Source of the DNA: an uncultured Vampirovibrio sp.
GTDB lineage: Bacteria; Cyanobacteriota; Vampirovibrionia; Gastranaerophilales; Gastranaerophilaceae
Length of the DNA stretch: 64,000 bases
Assembly: GCA_910577515.1 (NCBI GenBank)
Contig: CAJTLW010000008.1
Span: 31,364 to 95,363, forward strand
Reading direction: 5' to 3'
Part shown: positions 26,868-35,298 of the stretch, in pieces
Layout: every line of letters starts with the position of its first letter
Position numbering within the stretch: position 1 is the stretch's first letter
Made by a program: the position numbers and the translations under genes
The notes under the pieces: generated by a model
The model's input: only the letters and a program-made list of their open reading frames with translations
The model's database searches: none
Told to the model about the DNA's origin: nothing

Positions 26868-28439
26868 ATGATTATAATATTTTACATCTCACTTTTTCTA
26901 TATATAGCAACACTTTCAATTGCTGCAAACATAATAGATTATGATTTCTGGGCAAGACTTATTGTAGGAAAAACCTTTTTCCAAACAGGAAAGCTTTTAA
27001 ACTTTGATTTCCAATCCTTCGGCCCAACTCGCCAGTGGTTTGACCATGAATGGGGTTCAAGCCTTATTTTCTATTCCATTCTTGATAAATTTGGCGACAA
27101 AGGTATTATTTTCTTTAAAATAATAATGATTTTTATCGTATATTTTATAATTACAAAATTAATTCTTCTTAGAAGGAAGCATTCAAATCAAACAACCAAA
27201 AACCCTTATAAAGCGGCTACTTTCAATATTCTGTTTTTTATTCTTTTAATTCAGGCGACCCTTGATGTTGTCTTTGTAACGGTAAGGTGTCACTTGTTTA
27301 CCTTCCTTTTCTTTATGCTCTGGTTTTATGCACTTGAAAAATCAAGGCTAGAAAAAAATTATAGAATTTTATGGATAATCCCTGTTACAATGATAGTCTG
27401 GGCAAATATCCACGGCGGATGCTTTACAGGTTTAGGGCTTGTTGCCTTATATACAGTTGGTGAATTTTTAAACAAAAAACCAATCAAACCCTATATAATC
27501 GTATTTTTCCTATCTTTATGCGCAATGTTTATAAACCCGTACGGCATAAAATATGTTTATTTCCTATTCCATGCAATTACGCTAAAACGTCCAAAGATTA
27601 CAGAATGGCAGTCAATATTCAGCAAGCTGCACATGTTCAGCTTTTTTAAATACAAAATTTGGGCATTTTGTATAGCACTAATAACAGGAAACTATCTGTT
27701 CAAAAAGTACAAAAAATTAGCCACAGGCTCCAAATTTATGGAAAATATCAAAGTTTTGTATCAAAATCTGGATAAAACAAAAGCCATTATTTTGATAACC
27801 ATGTTTTTATTATCAATAAAAACCTTAAGGCTTATGCCTTTCTTTGCATTTACCGCAACCGTATTTTTATACGATGATATTTATAAAAGTTTCAACAAAA
27901 AACTTAGTAACAAATTAAACAATATTAAAGAAATATTTTTATTCACACTAATCCTTTTATCCTTTACATTCACTTTTAAAACACAAAACATTGAAACAAG
28001 CCTTTCAGGCTATCCTTATGTTGAAGCCGAATTTTTAAAGATAAACAATTTAAAAGGAAATCTTCTGGCAAATTTCCACTACGGAAGCTTTTTAGCTTAT
28101 AAATTATATCCCAATAATTTCATATTTATGGATGGAAGATATGAAGAAACTTATGAACCGGGGCTTTTAAACAGGCTAACTAGCATATATGTAAAAGACA
28201 ATTGGAAAGAAGAACTCGAAAAACAGCATGTTGATTTTATTATATTGGAAAAAAACTATGAAATGCTATTTAAAAGACTCCTGGATGATAAAGACTGGAA
28301 TCTTGTTATGGCAAGCAAAAAATTCGCCCTCTTTATTAGAAATGATATAAAACTGAACAATACCAAAAAGCCGTCTGAAGATTTTAATTATTATCAAAAA
28401 GAAAAATGGCAGACAAATATTGACTGGAGTACAAAATGA
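26868..28439 (+). CDS. Polytopic membrane protein, GT39-like candidate glycosyltransferase
   Basis: 523 residues with about ten TM helices (to about 385) and a C-terminal soluble region. An early loop holds DYDFWARLIVGK and FDHEWGSSL, placed like the catalytic acidic loop of GT-C transferases. The soluble part contains NLLANFHYGSFLAYKLYPNNFIFMDGRYE, seen in parts as a G-x-Y-L-x-W/Y-x-x-P...DGR pattern common in uncharacterised GT39-like bacterial membrane proteins. It probably modifies envelope glycans or proteins; donor and acceptor unknown. Start after AAGAAGGT. It overlaps the next gene by 4 nt. Confidence 0.6.
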   Translation: MIIIFYISLFLYIATLSIAANIIDYDFWARLIVGKTFFQTGKLLNFDFQSFGPTRQWFDHEWGSSLIFYSILDKFGDKGIIFFKIIMIFIVYFIITKLILLRRKHSNQTTKNPYKAATFNILFFILLIQATLDVVFVTVRCHLFTFLFFMLWFYALEKSRLEKNYRILWIIPVTMIVWANIHGGCFTGLGLVALYTVGEFLNKKPIKPYIIVFFLSLCAMFINPYGIKYVYFLFHAITLKRPKITEWQSIFSKLHMFSFFKYKIWAFCIALITGNYLFKKYKKLATGSKFMENIKVLYQNLDKTKAIILITMFLLSIKTLRLMPFFAFTATVFLYDDIYKSFNKKLSNKLNNIKEIFLFTLILLSFTFTFKTQNIETSLSGYPYVEAEFLKINNLKGNLLANFHYGSFLAYKLYPNNFIFMDGRYEETYEPGLLNRLTSIYVKDNWKEELEKQHVDFIILEKNYEMLFKRLLDDKDWNLVMASKKFALFIRNDIKLNNTKKPSEDFNYYQKEKWQTNIDWSTK

Positions 28440-28894
28440 AGCAATTTTTGATACTGCTTTTAATCCTTTATTTTACAATGCCGGTGGTATTTGCTAAAAA
28501 TGAAACAAACCGCCCTTCTTTAGACGCCAGACAGGAAAATTATATAAACCTTGATAACCTTAATTTGGATGAAAAAGAACTTGAAAAATTTAATAAAATC
28601 TATATTATGGAATACAACATTTTAAGGCCGATTTCTTTGCAGCTTGAAGCAAACCTTTTAAGGCTTGATGAACTTAATGAAATAAAATGCAGATGGTACC
28701 AAAAACAGTGCAAAAAAGAGCTGAAGAAAAACAAAGATTTTATAGCAGGGGATATTAAAGAATTAAAAAGGCAAACTTCACAGAAAAAAGAATACTTTAA
28801 AATTTTATACATAAACGAAACTACAAGAGCGCAGCATTATGCTCTTAGAGAAATAATTAAAAAAATTACAAATGATAAAACACATTTATGGTAA
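28436..28894 (+). CDS. Small exported helical protein
   Basis: 152 residues with a signal peptide (FLILLLILYFTMPVVFA, cleavage near 20). The mature part is helical and charged (LDEKELEKFNKIYIMEYNIL, then LKKNKDFIAGDIKELKRQ), with two cysteines in CRWYQKQC. The arrangement recalls Spy/CpxP-like periplasmic helical proteins but the defining LTxxQ motif is not present. ATGA overlap with the upstream membrane-protein gene indicates coupled translation. Confidence 0.6.
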   Translation: MKQFLILLLILYFTMPVVFAKNETNRPSLDARQENYINLDNLNLDEKELEKFNKIYIMEYNILRPISLQLEANLLRLDELNEIKCRWYQKQCKKELKKNKDFIAGDIKELKRQTSQKKEYFKILYINETTRAQHYALREIIKKITNDKTHLW

Positions 28895-28909
28895 ACAAAT
28901 TTGTATTTA

Positions 28910-28939
28910 AAAAAAGCCCTTTAAATCAAGGGCTTTTTT
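28910..28939. terminator. Bidirectional terminator
   Basis: AAAAAAGCCCT/AGGGCTTTTTT stem with an 8-nt loop between the convergent 28436 gene and rplT; T-runs on both strands. Confidence 0.8.
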
Positions 28940-28961
28940 AAAAATTATTATTTTAAAATGA

Positions 28962-29306
28962 CTATTTATTAACCGTATCAATAATCACTTTAAATGCATC
29001 AGGCTCATTTGCAGCAAGCTCAGCCAGCATTTTTCTGTTCACCTGAATATCAGCCTTTTTCAATAAATTCATAAATTTAGAATAAGTTAAGCCGTATTCA
29101 CGAACTGCAGCATTGATTCTTACAATCCACAATGCTCTCATATTTCTTTTTACAACTCTTCTGTCACGGTAAGCATATTTTAATGCCTTCATAACAGCCT
29201 GATTTGCAACTTTAAAAATTCTGCTTCTTGCGCCAATAAAGCCTTTGGCTAATTTCAATATTTTTTTATGTCTTTTTCTTAAAACATTTCCGCGTTTAAC
29301 TCTCAT
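28962..29306 (-). CDS. rplT: Ribosomal protein bL20
   Basis: 114 residues, the complete bL20 sequence: MRVKRGNVLRKRHKKILKLA start, KGFIGARSRIFKVANQAVMK (in part), YAYRDRRVVKRNMRALWI and RINAAVREYGLTYSKFM. A 23S-rRNA-binding assembly protein. It follows rpmI by 12 nt. Confidence 0.98.
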   Translation of the reverse strand: MRVKRGNVLRKRHKKILKLAKGFIGARSRIFKVANQAVMKALKYAYRDRRVVKRNMRALWIVRINAAVREYGLTYSKFMNLLKKADIQVNRKMLAELAANEPDAFKVIIDTVNK

Positions 29307-29318
29307 AGCTCACCTTCC

Positions 29319-29528
29319 TTATCTTGAATACTTAATGTATGGCAATTCCTTTGTAATTAAATCTAAATTACAAGAAGGAACTTCTACCATCCCTGTTAAT
29401 CTGTTTTTTCTTGCAGGGCTTTTATGTGCAAGAAGGTGTCCTTTTCCTGCCTGGCGTCTTAAGATTTTGCCTGAAGCAGTCACCTTATAGCGCTTATTGG
29501 CGGATCTGTGTGTTTTCATTTTAGGCAT
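29319..29528 (-). CDS. rpmI: Ribosomal protein bL35
   Basis: 69 residues: MPKMKTHRSANKRYKVTASG start and GHLLAHKSPARKNRLTG centre. Canonical rpmI-rplT pair; infC, often upstream, is absent here. Its ATG has AAGGAG upstream, and the leader contains alternative hairpins (29551-29577). Confidence 0.97.
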   Translation of the reverse strand: MPKMKTHRSANKRYKVTASGKILRRQAGKGHLLAHKSPARKNRLTGMVEVPSCNLDLITKELPYIKYSR

Positions 29529-29550
29529 TTTGTTTTCTCCTTATTTAACA

Positions 29551-29577
29551 GGCTTTTGCGGCATACCTTAAAGCCGC
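29551..29577 (-). promoter_or_regulatory. Candidate leader element of rpmI-rplT
   Basis: Two mutually exclusive stems in the leader RNA: GCGGC/GCCGC (29558-29562 with 29573-29577) and AAAGCC/GGCTTT (29570-29575 with 29551-29556). bL20 is known to repress its own operon by leader binding in other bacteria, so this is a plausible control site. Confidence 0.35.
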
Positions 29578-29606
29578 TTCAATACCTTAATAATTATTCA
29601 TCTACC

Positions 29607-29635
29607 ATATTAAAATAAACCTGCTAAAATGTAAA
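29607..29635 (-). promoter_or_regulatory. Promoter of rpmI-rplT
   Basis: TTTACA (29630-29635), 17-base spacer, TAATAT (29607-29612) on the minus strand; gives a leader of about 70 nt. Confidence 0.6.
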
Positions 29636-29658
29636 GCCCCGGTTCTTAAAGCATTAAA

Positions 29659-29692
29659 AAAGCCCTTCCTGATTTTCTTCAGGAAGGGCTTT
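29659..29692 (-). terminator. Terminator of the prepilin gene
   Basis: 14-bp stem AAAGCCCTTCCTGA/TCAGGAAGGGCTTT with a 6-nt loop, about 28 nt after the 29720 stop. Confidence 0.85.
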
Positions 29693-29719
29693 AAAATTTC
29701 CTTTTAAACTAATAATGTA

Positions 29720-30325
29720 TTAGTCGTTTTGGAACATTGTTCTTTGTGCAACAACACCGTAAGGAATAGCAGCAGAATCTGTAACTATGATATTGAAAAT
29801 ATCGTTGATTCTTGTACCTTTAGCATCCGGTACTACATAGTTGCCACCAGCAGCAGGCGGGTTAGGTCTTTTATCACCGTTAACGTCAACCAATATTAAG
29901 CAAGGTTCTTTACCTTGTACTGAACCATCACCACAACCTGATTTCTTTGTACCTTCTATTTGTTGTCCAGGAAATTCAAATCTCATACCATCAGCTGTAT
30001 AGAAAGCAGCGTTTGAGCTTGAACCGTTGTCCAACTGGGTTGTTGCTTTAATAATGTTTAATCTTTGTGCTAAATAACCCATAAGGTTTTGCTGATTTTC
30101 GTTAGTGTAAGCGTTAACTGTCAAATCAGCAGGTGAAACATTTTCCAAAGCAATGTTCATAGTGATTGCTTGGTTTAAAACAGAAACAGCCTTTTTAAGA
30201 CCTGTTTTGAATTCTTGTTGGTTTGTATTTACGATAACAGAAGGAATAGTCATAGCTGCAACTACACCAATGATAGCCAAAGTGATTAAAACTTCCGCTA
30301 AAGTAAAACCTAAACTCTTTCTCAT
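29720..30325 (-). CDS. Type IV pilin-like prepilin
   Basis: 201 residues with a class III signal: short basic leader MRKSLG, cleavage expected before Phe7, then FTLAEVLITLAIIGVVAAMT with Glu at mature position 5, and a long N-terminal helix continuing through about residue 55. The C-terminal globular part has GDGSVQGKEPCLILVDVNGD, reminiscent of the calcium/pseudopilin G-type fold, with two cysteines (SGCGDG, EPC) that may pair. It could be a pilin or a type II secretion pseudopilin. Single gene with a good Shine-Dalgarno (AAAGG) and terminator. Confidence 0.85.
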   Translation of the reverse strand: MRKSLGFTLAEVLITLAIIGVVAAMTIPSVIVNTNQQEFKTGLKKAVSVLNQAITMNIALENVSPADLTVNAYTNENQQNLMGYLAQRLNIIKATTQLDNGSSSNAAFYTADGMRFEFPGQQIEGTKKSGCGDGSVQGKEPCLILVDVNGDKRPNPPAAGGNYVVPDAKGTRINDIFNIIVTDSAAIPYGVVAQRTMFQND

Positions 30326-30472
30326 CGATTTTTACCTTTCATATTTACATCTAATTATTTTTCGCTACTTGAGCAAATTTATGTCTATAATTATATTACA
30401 TTTTCCATGAAAAATAAACCTGAATAAAATAAAAATCCACTGATAAGTTTAAAAAAACCTTGAAATATCTAC

Positions 30473-30486
30473 AAAGTATATACTTT
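30473..30486. repeat. Perfect 14-bp palindrome AAAGTATATACTTT
   Basis: Lies about 150 nt upstream of the prepilin start (minus). It shares the AAAGTATA half-site theme with the palindrome at 8068-8097. Possibly an operator; may also be chance in AT-rich DNA. Confidence 0.3.
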
Positions 30487-30548
30487 TAACAAAACTTAAT
30501 AAATAAAGTATTTTTTTAAAACACCCCCAAAATGAACATTATAAGCAA

Positions 30549-31640
30549 TTATTCAAGTCTGTTTTTAAAAGAATAATTTGCTATAAACAGTGTAAAAATT
30601 GAAATAAAAATAATCGGAATTAAATTTAACAACACAAAATAAAAGTTAATATTTTTTAATATTATCCCTTTTGAAATAACGAGAAAAAACCTCAAAGGAT
30701 TAATGATGGTAAGGTTTTGCAAGAATTCTGGCGTAATGTTTTCAACAGGCGCACTATACCCTGATAAAATTGTCGCAGGAAACATAAAAACAAAAACAAG
30801 AAGCATGGCCTGCTGCTGTGTTTTGCAAAATGAAGAAATGAAAAGCCCAACCCCTGAAATAGAAATTAAAAACCAAATAAGGGCAAAAAAATAAAGAAAA
30901 ATATTTCCTTCAACAGGCAGGTGAAATACAAATTTTGCCGCTATTAATATTAAAGCGCCATCAATCACCCCAAAAAATAAAGGAATTGAAAGCTTCCCAA
31001 TAACTATTTCATGCGGTTTTAAAGGAGTTACAAGAAGTTCATCAAATGTTCCAGATTCCTTTTCTCTGGCCAAAGAAAGTGCAGAAAGCAGCAAAACCAT
31101 AGACATAGACAAAATTCCTATTAAAGAAGATATTATAAACCAGTGATAGTAAAGGTTTGGATTGTACCAGTTCCTCACAACAAGGTTAATTTCACCATTT
31201 TGCCCGCCAAAGCCTCCTGTAATTTCCCCTAAATAATTCCCTATTATCTGGCTTCCGTTTGTATGTCTGCCATCTAAAATTACCTCCACTTCAGGGTTTT
31301 GGCCTGCTAAATATTTCTTTGTAAAATCGTTTTTAATATAAATTGCACCGCGTACATTCTCTGTATCCAATTCATCCTTTAATTCCTTCAAATTTTTTAC
31401 ATAAACAATTTTTTTAAAATATTTTGACCCTGAAATCCTGTTTAAAAACTCTCTTGAAACAGGTGTAGAATCTTCATTTAAAACAGCTGCCGTTATATTA
31501 TCAATATCTAAAGTGGCGGCATGGGAAAATAAAAATAATTGCATTAAAGGAGGTAAAAATAAAAGTACACGGCTCTTTTTATCCCTCCAAACAGAATAAA
31601 ACTCTTTAATAATTAAAGAAATAAGCCTGTTATTTAACAT
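30549..31640 (-). CDS. ABC-2 type transporter permease (YbhR-like)
   Basis: 364 residues from ATG 31640, which has GGAGGGG upstream and starts 7 nt after the previous stop; a start at 31688 would overlap its neighbour by 41 nt. ABC2_membrane architecture: N-terminal TM (FLPPLMQLFLFSHAATLDID), a large extracytoplasmic domain (about 40-170), then five TM helices. SLAREKESGTFDELLVTPLK is the conserved cytoplasmic coupling helix. Last gene of the efflux operon; pairs with the 31648 permease. Confidence 0.9.
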   Translation of the reverse strand: MLNNRLISLIIKEFYSVWRDKKSRVLLFLPPLMQLFLFSHAATLDIDNITAAVLNEDSTPVSREFLNRISGSKYFKKIVYVKNLKELKDELDTENVRGAIYIKNDFTKKYLAGQNPEVEVILDGRHTNGSQIIGNYLGEITGGFGGQNGEINLVVRNWYNPNLYYHWFIISSLIGILSMSMVLLLSALSLAREKESGTFDELLVTPLKPHEIVIGKLSIPLFFGVIDGALILIAAKFVFHLPVEGNIFLYFFALIWFLISISGVGLFISSFCKTQQQAMLLVFVFMFPATILSGYSAPVENITPEFLQNLTIINPLRFFLVISKGIILKNINFYFVLLNLIPIIFISIFTLFIANYSFKNRLE

Positions 31641-31647
31641 AAAGCCC

Positions 31648-32775
31648 TTACCCCTCCAAACTTTCTGGTGTAATTTTATATACAACAACGAACATTAAAA
31701 GCGCGAAAGCTCCTAAAATCAAAGAATTTACAACAATTGTTTTCAAAACGGTTCCAGATAAAAAAAGGCTCGTGATTGATGAAACATAATACCTTGCAGG
31801 GATAAAGCAAGTTAAAATCCTTAAAAAAAGAGGCATGGAATTTATTTCATAAATAAGCCCGGATAGCATCATAGCAGGCATAAAACCAACAACACCGGCT
31901 ATTTGACATGCTATAAACTGGTCTTTTGAAATTGTTGAAACAAAAAAGCCAAACCCCACAGCCCCAAGCATAAAAAACGCTGAAACTATCATAAAAGCTA
32001 TGTAAGAGCCATAAAAAGGTACTTGAAAAGCAAAAATAATCAAAAATAACGAAAATAAAATTGATGTCATTGAAAGCAAGAAATAAGCGATATATTTTGA
32101 AAGCAAAAATTCACCTTTCGTAACGCTTGTAGTTAAAATTGATTCCATCGTTCCTCTTTCCCATTCTCTTGCAATAACAAGTGCGGTAAGCACCGTCCCT
32201 ATCATTGTCATAATAATGGCAAGTGAGCCTGGCAATATAAAATACGAGCTTTTTAAAGAAGGATTGTACCAAAATCTTTGCACCACACTGATTGAAGAAC
32301 CACTAAACATTTTTGATGAAGGACTCTCAAAGGATTTTACAGTCTTGTATACATTAAGCGCCCCTAAAATATAGGCACTCACGAATTTTGCAACGTTTGG
32401 TTCCGAGCCATCTGTTATCACCTGAATTTCAGGCTTTTGCCCAGCTAGATATTTCTTTGTAAAATCATTTTTTATAACCGCAAAACCTTTGATATACCCT
32501 CCCTGAAGAGCATATTCAGCAGAATTTCTTGAATCAAAAACTTTAACATCCAAATATCTTGAATGCCGCATTGTATCTAATATTTCAATTGTAGTCGGGC
32601 TTTTATCTTCAATAATAACTCCGATTTTCACCGTATTTGTGTCAAAATTAATCCCAAAACCAAATAAAAACAACAAAATAACAGGCAGCAAAAATGCAAT
32701 CAAAATGCTTGAAAAATCTCTTACTATCTGAAATACCTCTTTTTTAACAAGCGCAAAAACAACACCAGCCCTCAT
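31648..32775 (-). CDS. ABC-2 type transporter permease (YbhS-like)
   Basis: 375 residues with the same layout as its neighbour: TM1 (LIAFLLPVILLFLFGFGINF), external domain, then VIAREWERGTMESILTTSV, the EREQGT-like coupling motif, and five further TM helices. The two permeases share the phrase NDFTKKYLAGQ, so they are paralogues from duplication. Overlaps the ATPase gene by 4 nt. Confidence 0.92.
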   Translation of the reverse strand: MRAGVVFALVKKEVFQIVRDFSSILIAFLLPVILLFLFGFGINFDTNTVKIGVIIEDKSPTTIEILDTMRHSRYLDVKVFDSRNSAEYALQGGYIKGFAVIKNDFTKKYLAGQKPEIQVITDGSEPNVAKFVSAYILGALNVYKTVKSFESPSSKMFSGSSISVVQRFWYNPSLKSSYFILPGSLAIIMTMIGTVLTALVIAREWERGTMESILTTSVTKGEFLLSKYIAYFLLSMTSILFSLFLIIFAFQVPFYGSYIAFMIVSAFFMLGAVGFGFFVSTISKDQFIACQIAGVVGFMPAMMLSGLIYEINSMPLFLRILTCFIPARYYVSSITSLFLSGTVLKTIVVNSLILGAFALLMFVVVYKITPESLEG

Positions 32776-34394
32776 TTCACCATATCCCTTTCCTTTAAAA
32801 TCAGCTCTATAAAAGCATCTTCCATCGTAGGATTAGGATTTTTATCAGATTTTACAAGGTTTTTTAGGTATTCAGGCGTTCCTGTTACAAGTGTTCTTCC
32901 TTTAAAAACAAGGCTAATTCTATTACAATACTGTGCTTCATCCATAAAATGCGTTGTAACAAGCACTGTAGTGCCATTTTCAGACAAAAATTTTATCTGA
33001 TTCCAAAATTCCCGTCTTGAAAGAGGGTCTACACCTGATGTTGGCTCGTCCAAAAATAAAACGGGCGGATTATGCACAATTGCACACGATAGCGACAATC
33101 TTTGCTTATACCCTAAAGGCAAATCCTTGGCATTTGTGTTTTTATATTTTTTTAAATCAAAAACATCCAAAAGTGCTGCTATTCTTCGTTTTGCATCCAT
33201 AGATAAATTAGAACCTGAATTAAAACCCGATTGCGAAAGACCATATACCCCTGCAAAAAAATTTAAATTCTGTACAACACTTAAATCTCCAAATAACGAA
33301 AATTTTTGAGCCATATACCCAAGATAACTCCTTGCAAGGCTTGGATTTTCATCCATACGAACTCCTAAAATTGAGCTATAGCCTTCGCTTGGGCGGATAA
33401 GCCCGCAGAGCATCTTAAATGTTGTAGATTTTCCGGCACCGTTTGGCCCTAAAAGTCCAAAAATCTCCCCCTTGTTAATTGACAGTTCAATACTATCCGC
33501 CGCAACAAATTTTTTCTTCCCCTTGCCGTAAACCTTTGTAAGTCCTTTAGCGCATATCGTAACACCATCTTTTGGTATATCTCCCCTGAAACCATCTGAT
33601 ACTATACTGTTTAAAAGCGCTTCTTTAAAGGCATTCCCCCTGTTTTCCTTTATTTTATTTATGACAAAATCTTCAAAGTTTCCCGTTATATCCTTAGGGC
33701 TGCCCTCATAGATTTTTTCACCATCTGAAAGCAAAAATACCTCTTCAAATTTTTCAGCTTCATCAAGGTAAGATGTTGACCAAATTACAGATATATTGTT
33801 ATCTTTAACCAATTTTTCAACAATTTCCATAAGTTCAAGGCGCGAAACCGGGTCAACTCCGACTGATGGCTCATCCAAAAGTAAAATTTTGGGCTTTGTA
33901 ATTAAGGTACAGCAAAGCCCGAGCTTTTGTTTCATTCCGCCCGAAAGATTACCTGCAAGGCGCTTTTTAAAATCTATAAGCCCCGCAAATTCAAGCAAAG
34001 TATCCACAGATACATTTTCTTCATCCATGCCTGCTTTTCCTTTATCCTTCTTATTGAGCGCTATAAAGAGATTTAGGTTTTCAATTACCGTTAAATCCTC
34101 ATACAGGCCAAACTTTTGCGGCATATACCCTATAATATTCTTGATTTTACAATGGTTTTCACAGTCTTTAAATATAGAAACCCCATCTATTATTACATTT
34201 GAGCCACTCTCTTTATCAGGAGCAAGTAAAGCGCAGAGCATCCTCAAAAGAGTCGTTTTCCCTGCTCCATCAGGCCCTACAAGCGCTGCCATACGACCCC
34301 TTTTTAAATTGAAAGAAACACGGTTAAGTGCAGGCTTTTTATCCCCCTTAAAGGTTTTGGTTAAATCTTTTACGATAATAATATCATCCGCCAC
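32772..34394 (-). CDS. Tandem ABC ATPase (YbhF-like)
   Basis: About 540 residues with two complete nucleotide-binding domains. NBD1: Walker A GPDGAGKTT, signature LSGGMKQKLGL, Walker B ILLLDEPSVGVD. NBD2: GPNGAGKST, an altered signature LPLGYKQRLSL, LFLDEPTSGVD and the H-loop TTHFMDE. The GPDGAGKTT Walker A and the dual-domain layout match YbhF-type efflux ATPases. GTG 34394 is chosen: GGGGG lies upstream and the chain then starts at the same point as YbhF; an ATG at 34430 would overlap hlyD by 47 nt. Confidence 0.92.
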   Translation of the reverse strand: MADDIIIVKDLTKTFKGDKKPALNRVSFNLKRGRMAALVGPDGAGKTTLLRMLCALLAPDKESGSNVIIDGVSIFKDCENHCKIKNIIGYMPQKFGLYEDLTVIENLNLFIALNKKDKGKAGMDEENVSVDTLLEFAGLIDFKKRLAGNLSGGMKQKLGLCCTLITKPKILLLDEPSVGVDPVSRLELMEIVEKLVKDNNISVIWSTSYLDEAEKFEEVFLLSDGEKIYEGSPKDITGNFEDFVINKIKENRGNAFKEALLNSIVSDGFRGDIPKDGVTICAKGLTKVYGKGKKKFVAADSIELSINKGEIFGLLGPNGAGKSTTFKMLCGLIRPSEGYSSILGVRMDENPSLARSYLGYMAQKFSLFGDLSVVQNLNFFAGVYGLSQSGFNSGSNLSMDAKRRIAALLDVFDLKKYKNTNAKDLPLGYKQRLSLSCAIVHNPPVLFLDEPTSGVDPLSRREFWNQIKFLSENGTTVLVTTHFMDEAQYCNRISLVFKGRTLVTGTPEYLKNLVKSDKNPNPTMEDAFIELILKERDMVK

Positions 34395-35298
34395 CTGAAA
34401 CCCCCGCAGCACACTTATCATGCCCGACATCCAAAACTTCTTTATCTAAAGGAATTCTGATATTCACAGGCATACCCTGCCTTAAATATAAATGCAGACC
34501 GTTTTCTCCGGTCGTCCCATCTTCATTTTCATCTATTATTACCCTTAATCTGTATACTAAATCAGTCCTAAGCGACACTGTTTCAACAGTTTTTGGCGTA
34601 AATTCCGCAACCGGCGATATAAAACCTATATGCGCACTGAATTCTTTATCTGGCATAGAATCACTTGAAATATAAGCCTTTTGCCCTAATTTTATTTTCC
34701 CTAAATTTTCCTCTGATATATAAGCTCTTGCCCAAAGGGGTTTAAATAAAGACATATTATAAACAGGTGTACCTGCAGATAAAATCGTCCCCTTTTCATT
34801 TATTCTTGTTAAAATTATTCCATCATTTGGTGCAATTAATCTTGTATCATTAAGTGCAATTTTTGCATTTTTAAGCTGTGCTATAGAGAGGTCAAAATCT
34901 GCAGCCGCCTTGTTTTTACTTGTTAAGATCCTGTCACACTCTTCTTTTGATACCGTTTCATCAAGACAAAGTGTCAAATTTCTTCTATAAATATTCTGAG
35001 CGTTTAATTTAACGCTTGAAATCTCCGCCGTCTTTGCTTTGGCCTCAGCTAAATCAGTTAAAAATGTGTCATCGTCAAGCTTTGCAAGAATCTGACCCTT
35101 TTTAACATAATCCCCTTCTTCAAAATACAGTGCCGCAAGTTTCCCTGACACACGAAATGCAAGATTTACTTCCCTTATTTCAATATTTCCGTACAATAAA
35201 ATCTCGTCACTTTCAGGCTTTTTAAAATAATAAAAAAGTGAAAAAATTAATGCGGTCAGCACCAAAATAACTACCCCAAATACAATATATTTCTTCAT
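34384..35298 (-). CDS. HlyD/YbhG-family membrane fusion protein
   Basis: 304 residues. N-terminal TM anchor (FGVVILVLTALIFSLFYYF), then lipoyl half-motif VNLAFRVSGKLAALYFEEGD with VKKGQILAKLDD, a short alpha hairpin (about 85-150, with a Cys pair LCLDETVSKEEC), the second lipoyl half RLIAPNDGIILTRINEKGT (in part) and a C-terminal beta barrel ending near IRIPLDKE. It bridges the ABC pump and the outer-membrane channel across the periplasm. Overlaps the TolC-like gene by 4 nt. Confidence 0.93.
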   Translation of the reverse strand: MKKYIVFGVVILVLTALIFSLFYYFKKPESDEILLYGNIEIREVNLAFRVSGKLAALYFEEGDYVKKGQILAKLDDDTFLTDLAEAKAKTAEISSVKLNAQNIYRRNLTLCLDETVSKEECDRILTSKNKAAADFDLSIAQLKNAKIALNDTRLIAPNDGIILTRINEKGTILSAGTPVYNMSLFKPLWARAYISEENLGKIKLGQKAYISSDSMPDKEFSAHIGFISPVAEFTPKTVETVSLRTDLVYRLRVIIDENEDGTTGENGLHLYLRQGMPVNIRIPLDKEVLDVGHDKCAAGVSGGG

